A stretch of DNA of 15,602 nucleotides from Bacteroidales bacterium UBA6366 (GTDB lineage: Bacteria > Bacteroidota > Bacteroidia > Bacteroidales > UBA932). The notes below the pieces were generated by a model. That model did not search any database. It was not told where the DNA came from and worked only from the letters and a program-made list of their open reading frames with translations. A program made the translations under genes and the position numbers. Positions 7,576 through 12,705 of this stretch are shown piece by piece (position 1 is the first letter of the stretch; each line of letters begins with the position of its first letter). The stretch lies in the NCBI GenBank assembly GCA_002438845.1, contig DJRG01000019.1:27119-42720 (forward strand), read 5' to 3'.

Positions 7576-8814
7576 TTAACGTTTCTTTCTGGAAAAGAGT
7601 CGTTGCGGCAGTTCCATCGCCACGATTATTCCAAGAACTATAGCTATTGCAGCTTTGACTGCCGTGAATCCGGCGGAGGCCGAGAGGAAGAACTGGCTGG
7701 AGACGACGTAGTAGGTGAACCAGAAGACTCCGGCCCCGGGGACGAGGGGGAATATTCCACAAAGCAGAAAGACCGTGCTTGGGCATTTGTCCCTTACCGC
7801 CGCGAAGCGTGAAAGGATGCAGACTATTGTGGTCGCCGCAATGATCGCTACTGTCGGACCTGAATTGCAGCACCGAGTGAGCGTCAGGTAGATGGCCCAT
7901 CCCATGGCTCCGATGACACCTGCTGTGACATACTGCTTGCGGGGAGCGCCGAACAGGATCGCGAAGGCTAATGTGCCGATGAAAGCGGCTAAGCATTGCC
8001 ACAGGATTCCGGCGGTCTGTGGGTTGATGGTCATTCCGCTGAGTTCTATCATTCCTCCGAAGATCCATCCGTCGGTTATGAAGCTGATACTCACGCCAAG
8101 GGCGATGCAGATGAATCCGAGCATGGCATCTGTTAGCCTCGTCAGCCCGGCGATGTAGTCCGAATTGGCCAGATCCCTCACTCCATTCACGAACGGAACT
8201 CCAGGGATTAGCGGCATGACCGCACCGATTATGATGTTGCTGAGACTGTCACCAAAACCCAACCTGTACGATGCGAGGCAGAGGGCTGTGGCTACAAGGG
8301 CGTTGCAGATGCCTCCGACTATCTTTGAGAGTGAGACGCTGACGTAGAGGCAGAAAACATAGAGAAGCGCTCCAATCACGAAATCAGCGGCGCAGTCCAT
8401 GAAACCTCCACCGAACACAGCACAGAACCCAGCGGCTCCGAAAGCTGATCCGGCAATTTGTTCCCATGAAGGTTTTGCAGGAGCATCCTTTATTGAATCA
8501 AGCCTTTGCCTGGCATCAGCAAGGGTGTGCTTGTTGGCAGCGATCTCGTAACTTAGCTGATTGACCGCCACTACTTTCGAGAGTTGGATTCCACGAATGG
8601 GGATGAACTCCACATTGGCATACTTACCGAGTGAACCGGTTGTGAATATGCCGTTGCTGAGGACGAAAAAATGACCTGAATCCACACCATAGTGGGATGC
8701 GATCCGTTCCATCGTGTCCTCCACACGGGAAATCTCGGCTCCGTTCTCAAGCAGGATATGCCCGGCGATCGAAGCGACTTCCAGAACCTCTGTTGTGTTG
8801 TCCGTCTCAGTCAT
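7576..8814 (-). CDS. ThrE-type threonine/serine (or dicarboxylate) exporter, fused YjjP-YjjB form
   Basis: A 412-residue membrane protein that fuses the two parts found as separate genes (yjjP and yjjB) in enterobacteria. The N-terminal ThrE domain (about 10-255) begins with LLENGAEISRVEDTM (21-35), then a soluble portion, then five helices containing PLIPGVPFVNGVRDL (201-215). The second ThrE_2 domain (about 270-405) has a matching PLVPGAG (356-362). Family members export threonine/serine in corynebacteria, and the split pair is linked to succinate export in E. coli, so the substrate is open. The protein ends in a basic tail (FSRKKR). Only 4 nt separate a perfect -7 box from the ATG, so the mRNA is probably leaderless. 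Upstream lies the MFS gene on the same strand, separated by a hairpin repeat and this promoter. Confidence 0.9.
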   Translation of the reverse strand: MTETDNTTEVLEVASIAGHILLENGAEISRVEDTMERIASHYGVDSGHFFVLSNGIFTTGSLGKYANVEFIPIRGIQLSKVVAVNQLSYEIAANKHTLADARQRLDSIKDAPAKPSWEQIAGSAFGAAGFCAVFGGGFMDCAADFVIGALLYVFCLYVSVSLSKIVGGICNALVATALCLASYRLGFGDSLSNIIIGAVMPLIPGVPFVNGVRDLANSDYIAGLTRLTDAMLGFICIALGVSISFITDGWIFGGMIELSGMTINPQTAGILWQCLAAFIGTLAFAILFGAPRKQYVTAGVIGAMGWAIYLTLTRCCNSGPTVAIIAATTIVCILSRFAAVRDKCPSTVFLLCGIFPLVPGAGVFWFTYYVVSSQFFLSASAGFTAVKAAIAIVLGIIVAMELPQRLFSRKKR

Positions 8815-8818
8815 GCCG

Positions 8819-8850
8819 CAAAATTACAATAAAATCGTTACATATCGCAA
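8819..8850 (-). promoter_or_regulatory. Promoter of the ThrE-type gene (predicted leaderless)
   Basis: On the minus strand TAATTTTG (8826-8819) matches the -7 consensus, with TTG at 8850-8848 placed 21 nt upstream as a -33 element. Just 4 nt (CGGC) follow before the ATG, so the transcript should start at or next to the start codon. Confidence 0.6.
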
Positions 8851-8881
8851 TTTGATCCAGAGAAACAGAACAATTATCATT

Positions 8882-8940
8882 GTCGCTTCGACAGGCTCAG
8901 CGACCACGTGTCTTCGGTCACTGAGCCTGTCGAAGTGACC
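8882..8940. repeat. Inverted pair of the 25-bp interspersed repeat (large hairpin) at the end of the MFS gene
   Basis: Two copies of one repeat face each other: 8882-8905 and 8916-8940, separated by 10 nt. The arms are complementary over 24 bp except for two G·U-compatible positions. Each copy also has its own complementary ends: GGTCACT/AGTGACC in the right copy, GTCGCT/AGCGAC in the left copy. The right copy contains the stop codon and last six codons of the MFS gene. In the MFS reading direction the hairpin follows the stop, suiting a terminator or 3'-end stabiliser, although no U-tract follows. Confidence 0.85.
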
Positions 8941-10117
8941 TTCTGACCACTATGAGCGTCCAATAACCCAGTGCCATCAGCACTATCAGTCCGCTGGTGA
9001 TCCCGATGAACGAAATCGACAGATGCGTGCAGACCATTCCTCCGATCAATGCTCCCGTCCCGATGCCGAAATTGAATATTCCCGAAAAGATTGACATCGC
9101 GACCGAGGTCTGCGACTGTGGTGTGTCCGTGATGATCTCAGACTGCATGGCCACATTGAACGCTGTCGCTGACATCCCGATCAGTGCGCAGACAGTAATG
9201 GTGATCGGTATGCTTGAAGCGACCGGTCTCAGAAGAAATACACCGGCTATCAACCCCGCAAGTGTGAGATTGATGAATTTAAACCTATATTTCGGGAAAT
9301 ACTTAGAGAACAGCATACTTCCGATGATCCCTGCGAAACCGAAGAGCATCAATGTCGTTGTGATTTGGTTCTCGGACATCTTCCCGATCTGCTGGAGGAA
9401 TGGCTCGATGTAACTGTAGAAAGTGTAGTAACCGGTGGCAAACGCCGCGGTTGTGATGAATATCCCGACAAGAATCTTGTTCTTGAGCATTGCAGGAAGA
9501 TCGTGTGCCGTCATTCCGCCACCGCTGGGAACTTTCTGCAACAATGCGAACAGATAAAGGAAAACGAGAAACGACACGACTCCGATGCTCAGGAATGTCA
9601 TTCTCCAGCCGACACTGAGACCGATAACCCTTCCGAGCGGCAGGCCGAGAATCATCGCGATTGACGATCCTGTTACTATCATGCTGAGCGCTATCGACTT
9701 ATGACTATTGGGCACAATCCTCACGGCGATGATCGACACGATTGACCAGAAAATCGAATGGGCGCACGCCACTCCGATTCTGGAAAACAACAGCATACCA
9801 AACGATACTGAAAGAAAAGACATCACCTGGAATGAGGTGAAGACAGCCATGACTCCAAGCAGCAGCTTGCGCATTTCCATTTTAGATGTCATCAGCATCA
9901 GAGGAAGCGACAAGACCATCACTACCCAGGCATATACCGAAATCAGCATTCCCGCCTTGGCCTCTGTCAGCCCGAAATCATTGCCGATGTCTGTCAGCAG
10001 CGCGATCGGAATGAACTCTGAAGTGTTGAATATGAACGCTGACAACGTGAGCCCCACCAAAGCCATCCATCTTTTCAAGGACATCTCAGGTTCCTTGATT
10101 TGATCTGTCATTACCAT
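8918..10117 (-). CDS. MFS exporter of the SotB/sugar-efflux (DHA1) type
   Basis: A 399-residue major facilitator with twelve predicted membrane helices. The opening WMALVGLTLSAFIFNTSEF (17-35) followed by IPIALLTDIGNDFGLT is characteristic of SotB/YdeA and related DHA1 drug or sugar/arabinose efflux proteins. ARIGVACAHSIFW-like and GLPLGRVIGLSVGWRMTF segments (about 113-125 and 159-176) match the helix 4 and 5 motifs of proton-driven exporters. It probably exports a sugar or small toxic compound; the substrate cannot be set. ATG 10117 gives MVMTDQ; the ATG at 10111 is an alternative. The last six residues, SLRQAQ, are encoded by the interspersed repeat, so the native C-terminus may have been replaced when the repeat inserted. 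It is divergent from the patatin-like gene. Confidence 0.88.
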   Translation of the reverse strand: MVMTDQIKEPEMSLKRWMALVGLTLSAFIFNTSEFIPIALLTDIGNDFGLTEAKAGMLISVYAWVVMVLSLPLMLMTSKMEMRKLLLGVMAVFTSFQVMSFLSVSFGMLLFSRIGVACAHSIFWSIVSIIAVRIVPNSHKSIALSMIVTGSSIAMILGLPLGRVIGLSVGWRMTFLSIGVVSFLVFLYLFALLQKVPSGGGMTAHDLPAMLKNKILVGIFITTAAFATGYYTFYSYIEPFLQQIGKMSENQITTTLMLFGFAGIIGSMLFSKYFPKYRFKFINLTLAGLIAGVFLLRPVASSIPITITVCALIGMSATAFNVAMQSEIITDTPQSQTSVAMSIFSGIFNFGIGTGALIGGMVCTHLSISFIGITSGLIVLMALGYWTLIVVRRSLRQAQ

Positions 10118-10141
10118 ATTAAATTACTAACTAACCGGGCG

Positions 10142-10149
10142 CAAATTTA
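10142..10149 (-). promoter_or_regulatory. -7 promoter box of the MFS gene
   Basis: TAAATTTG on the minus strand, 24 nt before the ATG at 10117. It is only about 20 bp from the opposing candidate promoter of the patatin-like gene, so the two promoters probably share a control region. Confidence 0.55.
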
Positions 10150-10170
10150 GAAAAGAATCAGATTTATTCC

Positions 10171-10178
10171 TATCTTTA
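10171..10178 (+). promoter_or_regulatory. Candidate -7 box of the patatin-ZIP unit
   Basis: TATCTTTA differs from TAnnTTTG at the last base and lies 16 nt before the ATG at 10195. No strong -33 element is seen. Confidence 0.4.
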
Positions 10179-10194
10179 TTGTCTTTAAACCGTT

Positions 10195-11223
10195 ATGGGT
10201 ATGACAAAGGATGTCGCATTGGTGCTTTCAAGCGGCGGACCGAGAGGTTTCGCCTACATTGGTGCTATTGAGGAACTGGAAAAAAGAGGCTACAACATCA
10301 CTTCCGTGACAGGCTGCTCGATTGGCTCGCTTGTCGGTGGAGTCTATGCCGCCGGAGGTCTGGATGGCTTCAAGGAGTGGCTGTTCAACTTGGACAGCAC
10401 CAAGTTGCTTTCCCTTTTGGATGTTTCCATCAGCAAAAGTTATCTTGTCAAGGGTGATAAGGTGATCGAGTCGATAAAGAAAGTCGTCCCTGACGTGAAC
10501 ATCGAGGAACTGCGGATTCCTTATCGTGCGGTGGCGACGGATCTTTACACCGGAGAGGAAGTCGTGTTCAGTGAGGGCAAGTTGTTTGACGCGATACGCG
10601 CCTCCATTTCGATCCCTTCGTTGTTCCGCCCGGTGAAGTACGGCTACCACACTCTGATTGACGGCGGAATCGTCAACACCATGCCTCTCAGCCAGGCTGT
10701 CCGGAACGGCCACGACATTCTCGTGGCATTTGATGTCAATCAGATTGATTCCGAACGTATAACAAACTACCTGAAGGCTTTGGACGAGGCTCATGAAGAG
10801 GATTCCGAGTTTAAATCCGACACTTTGGACACTTTCAGTGATCTCGCCCTTCGGAAAGACCTTCCTCTAATCGACCGTGTGCGGATGTTGGGCGACGAGG
10901 CCCAGAGAGCCTACAAAGAGTTGCGTGTGATCAACCGCAAGACCAAACGGATAGAGCGGAAAGCCCATGACGAGAAAGTCCCGATGGGTGACAACTACTA
11001 TTCCATCCTGACAAGGACTTTCTCCTTGATGAATCACACTATCTCAAAACAGGCTATCCAGCTCTACAAGCCTGACGTGCTGGTGAGCATGAGCTTCGAT
11101 GCCTACGGTCCTATCCCCGACTACGCCAAAGGCGAGGAAATCGCCGCAAAAGGCCGCGATCTGATGTCCGCCGCCCTTGATGAATATGAAAGCCGATCAG
11201 ACAGTCAGACACCGGAGAGATAA
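10195..11223 (+). CDS. Patatin-like phospholipase (RssA-type)
   Basis: A 342-residue serine lipid acyl hydrolase. The oxyanion-hole loop GGPRGFAYIG is at residues 14-23, the nucleophile elbow G40-C-S42-I-G44 follows, and the catalytic Asp is in DGG (156-158). Together these give a complete Ser-Asp dyad. The patatin domain spans about 7-195. The remaining 150 residues are charged and helical with KRIERKAHDEK near 252-262 and no known domain I can name. No signal peptide or membrane segment is seen, so the protein is probably cytoplasmic or peripherally bound. It likely hydrolyses phospholipid or another acyl ester. ATG 10201 (MTKD) is an alternative start. The ZIP gene follows after 21 nt and is probably co-transcribed; a functional link is not obvious. 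Confidence 0.9.
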   Translation: MGMTKDVALVLSSGGPRGFAYIGAIEELEKRGYNITSVTGCSIGSLVGGVYAAGGLDGFKEWLFNLDSTKLLSLLDVSISKSYLVKGDKVIESIKKVVPDVNIEELRIPYRAVATDLYTGEEVVFSEGKLFDAIRASISIPSLFRPVKYGYHTLIDGGIVNTMPLSQAVRNGHDILVAFDVNQIDSERITNYLKALDEAHEEDSEFKSDTLDTFSDLALRKDLPLIDRVRMLGDEAQRAYKELRVINRKTKRIERKAHDEKVPMGDNYYSILTRTFSLMNHTISKQAIQLYKPDVLVSMSFDAYGPIPDYAKGEEIAAKGRDLMSAALDEYESRSDSQTPER

Positions 11224-11244
11224 TAGTCGTGTAAAATTGATTCA

Positions 11245-12033
11245 ATGAATATGGACAGGGCAATGTTAGCGACCTTATTGATACCTTTTGCGGGGACGGT
11301 GATCGGTTCAGCGTTCGTTTTCTTTATGAAAAGGGATATGCCGGCACTTTTGCAGAAAGCTTTGCTGGGTTTTGCGTCTGGGGTGATGGTGGCGGCCTCT
11401 GTCTGGTCTCTGCTGATTCCGAGCATGGAGATGTCAGCGGCGGAAGGGGTTGGGACTGTTGTCCCAGCCGCTGTCGGTCTTCTGGCCGGAATGTGTTTCC
11501 TGCTTGCGGTTGATTACCTTACTCCTCACCTTCACATAGGTGATGACAAACCTGAAGGCTTGAAGGCCAAGATCTCGAAGACGGCCATGCTTGCATTGGC
11601 GGTGACTATCCACAATATTCCTGAAGGGATGGCAGTCGGGGTGGTGATCGCTGGCTCTTTGCAGGACGGAATCTCAATAGCCCCGGCTGCCGCTATGGCC
11701 ACGGCTATCGGAATAGCGATTCAGAATATTCCCGAAGGTGCGATCATCTCGATGTCTATGCGCGCCGCCGGGAACACCCGCAGGAAGTCGTTCCTGATAG
11801 GCAGCCTGAGCGGAATTGTCGAGCCTATCGGGGCTTTGCTGGTGATATTGCTGGCATCGTTGATGACTCCGATCCTTCCGTATTTTCTGGCCTTTGCTGC
11901 CGGAGCGATGCTTTATGTAGTTGTGGAAGAACTCATTCCAGAGGCCTCCGAAGGCCGGCACTCCAACATCGGCACCATCGGATTCGCCATCGGCTTCGTC
12001 CTGATGATGGTTCTGGATGTCGTGCTGGGGTGA
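11245..12033 (+). CDS. ZIP-family metal transporter (GufA/ZIP11 or ZupT-like)
   Basis: A 262-residue inner-membrane protein of eight helices that usually imports Zn2+ and other divalent metals. The binuclear metal site is visible as HNIPEG (123-128) in helix 4 and QNIPEG (160-165) in helix 5, with EELIPE (228-233) in helix 7. Gln in place of His in the second motif is common in the GufA/ZIP11 branch. The loop with HLHIGDD (95-101) between helices 3 and 4 may bind metal. ATG 11245 is used; ATG 11251 (MDRA) is possible. It is the second gene after the patatin-like gene, with 21 nt between them, and is followed at once by a repeat-built terminator. With the P1B ATPase and CDF genes it makes the third metal transporter class in this window. 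Confidence 0.92.
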   Translation: MNMDRAMLATLLIPFAGTVIGSAFVFFMKRDMPALLQKALLGFASGVMVAASVWSLLIPSMEMSAAEGVGTVVPAAVGLLAGMCFLLAVDYLTPHLHIGDDKPEGLKAKISKTAMLALAVTIHNIPEGMAVGVVIAGSLQDGISIAPAAAMATAIGIAIQNIPEGAIISMSMRAAGNTRRKSFLIGSLSGIVEPIGALLVILLASLMTPILPYFLAFAAGAMLYVVVEELIPEASEGRHSNIGTIGFAIGFVLMMVLDVVLG

Positions 12034-12039
12034 ATCTTC

Positions 12040-12064
12040 GGTCACTTTGACAGGCTCAGCGACC
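12040..12064. repeat. Interspersed 25-bp repeat, forward copy
   Basis: GGTCACT, an 11-nt centre (TTGACAGGCTC), then AGCGACC. It differs from the 8.9-kb copies by C to T in the centre and by one changed base in the right end, which breaks one pair of the terminal stem. It begins 6 nt after the ZIP stop codon. Confidence 0.8.
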
Positions 12065-12096
12065 AACCATTCCAGCCGCTGAGCCTGTCCTTTTTT
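12049..12096 (+). terminator. Intrinsic terminator of the patatin-ZIP unit, built from two repeat halves
   Basis: GACAGGCTCAGCG (12049-12061) pairs perfectly with CGCTGAGCCTGTC (12077-12089) across a 15-nt loop, followed by C and six T (12091-12096). The two arms are a forward repeat copy and the truncated core of an inverted copy, so an interspersed repeat appears to have been recruited as terminator. Confidence 0.75.
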
Positions 12097-12172
12097 CTCG
12101 GTTACTGATCTTTTTTCTCGGTCACTGTCCTTTTTGCATCGGTCGCTGAGCTTTTTCCTTCGGTCACTGAGC
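12091..12172. repeat. Degenerate tandem array of four 20-21 bp T-run units
   Basis: Four consecutive units start at 12091, 12111, 12131 and 12152. Each has a run of five or six T, a short C/T-rich spacer, then CGGTnnCTG. The last unit merges into a complete reverse copy of the 25-bp repeat. The units look like the 5' half of the inverted repeat plus a terminator T-tract, duplicated in tandem and drifting. Confidence 0.65.
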
Positions 12173-12186
12173 CTGTCGAAGTGACC
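12162..12186. repeat. Interspersed 25-bp repeat, reverse copy
   Basis: GGTCACT, then GAGCCTGTCGA, then AGTGACC. It is identical to the right-hand copy at 8916-8940, 3.2 kb away, including the fully complementary 7-bp ends. Confidence 0.85.
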
Positions 12187-12261
12187 GTCCCAACAAGTGT
12201 CGAGTCAAATAATCCCATGTAAAAAATTGCAGTTCAAAGGTGTAAATAGTTGAAAAAAGTC

Positions 12262-12287
12262 TTGCATATATAATATATATATCTTTG
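12262..12287 (+). promoter_or_regulatory. Promoter of the peptide-lipoprotein unit
   Basis: TATCTTTG (12280-12287) is a perfect TAnnTTTG -7 box in a very AT-rich tract of alternating TA. TTG at 12262-12264 is 15 nt upstream, shorter than usual, and TTG at 12250-12252 is 27 nt upstream, so the -33 element is uncertain. Transcription should begin about 12291-12294, right at the start of the following hairpin. Confidence 0.65.
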
Positions 12288-12290
12288 TGA

Positions 12291-12539
12291 CCGTATTTTT
12301 TCGGCAGCCACGGCGAACCCGGCTGCCGGGAAAAATACGGGCACATATTATAGGCGTATCTTACGCTATTGTTAGAAACAATTAAACCACGGTCAGCGTC
12401 TTCCGCGTTGAAGGCGCACGCTAAAGTTTGAGCCGGTTGCGACAGGCTGAGGATTGGACTCCGCGTTTATGGTATCTGCTCCCTAAAACAATGTCATTGA
12501 ACCGCCGGTCAGGAGTCTCCGGTCAATTAGTTAGTTTCT
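12291..12539 (+). ncRNA. Long structured 5' leader of the peptide-lipoprotein unit
   Basis: About 250 nt separate the promoter from the first start codon, far longer than any other leader here. It opens with a large hairpin: CCGTATTTTTTCGGCAGCC (12291-12309) pairs with 12321-12340 with one bulged base and an 11-nt loop. A second hairpin pairs GCGTCTTC (12396-12403) with GAAGGCGC (12410-12417). Near the end, CCGGTCA occurs twice (12505-12511, 12519-12525) around GGAGTCTCC. The final bases before the ATG are AT-rich (TTAGTTAGTTTCT), as usual for this phylum. No hairpin is followed by a T-run, so plain transcription attenuation is not supported. I do not recognise a known riboswitch. It may be a cis-regulatory RNA or an mRNA-stabilising leader. 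Confidence 0.5.
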
Positions 12540-12686
12540 ATGAGAAAAGTTAATGAAGTTCGTGGCTATGTAAGACCGGAGGTCGAGGAGATCAGTCTGG
12601 CATTGTCTGCAAGCATCCTTGAAGGAAGTGGTGTGTATGGTTCTGGCCAAGATTCAGAAGGAGATGATTGGGGATCTGGTGAATAA
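12540..12686 (+). CDS. Short acidic-tailed peptide (48 aa) upstream of a fimbrillin-like lipoprotein
   Basis: ATG 12540 opens a 48-codon frame ending in TAA at 12684-12686. The peptide has a basic start (MRKVNEVRGYVRPEVEE), a short hydrophobic stretch (ISLALSASIL), then a Gly/Ser/Asp-rich acidic end (GVYGSGQDSEGDDWGSGE). There is no signal peptide, Cys or clear GG cleavage site. It resembles the many short Bacteroidales proteins with a Y-x-x-P-x-x-E start and a small/acidic tail that lie beside surface lipoprotein genes; their role is unknown to me. Support for it being real: it is the first ORF on the leader, the start is preceded by an AT-rich initiation region, and the gap to the lipoprotein ATG is 19 nt. 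The function may be a leader peptide, chaperone-like partner or exported peptide; none is proven. Confidence 0.6.
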   Translation: MRKVNEVRGYVRPEVEEISLALSASILEGSGVYGSGQDSEGDDWGSGE

Positions 12687-12705
12687 TCTGTTAAAATTCA
12701 ATAAT

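Larger units (their letters stand above)
12034..12261. other. Gene-free region with repeats, a terminator and a degenerate tandem array
   Basis: No gene is seen. In order it holds a repeat copy that forms the ZIP terminator, four 20-21 bp tandem units, and a full reverse repeat copy, each listed separately. AT-rich DNA at about 12200-12261 then leads into the promoter of the peptide-lipoprotein unit. A 60-codon minus-strand reading frame across 12164-12346 ends within the repeat and is judged spurious. Confidence 0.7.

Noticed and set aside
12034..12190. CRISPR array
   Set aside because: The tandem units are only 20-21 bp, drift in sequence and have no distinct spacers; they derive from the interspersed repeat.
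12164..12346. 60-codon minus-strand frame
   Set aside because: It runs through the promoter, leader hairpin and repeat, has no recognisable features, and ends in the repeat-derived SLRQAQ.
12421..12480. tRNA or tmRNA-like gene in the leader
   Set aside because: No cloverleaf, TTCGA-type arm or CCA end could be built, and it lies within a transcript leader.
12190..12540. Invertible (phase-variable) promoter upstream of the surface lipoprotein
   Set aside because: Looked for because such promoters drive surface genes in Bacteroidales. No matching inverted repeats flank the promoter; the 12291-12340 hairpin lies only on its downstream side.
12619..12705. Upstream extension of the lipoprotein frame (29 extra residues)
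   Set aside because: It would bury the signal peptide and lipobox, and it overlaps the 48-aa peptide gene in another frame. ATG 12706 is the better start.
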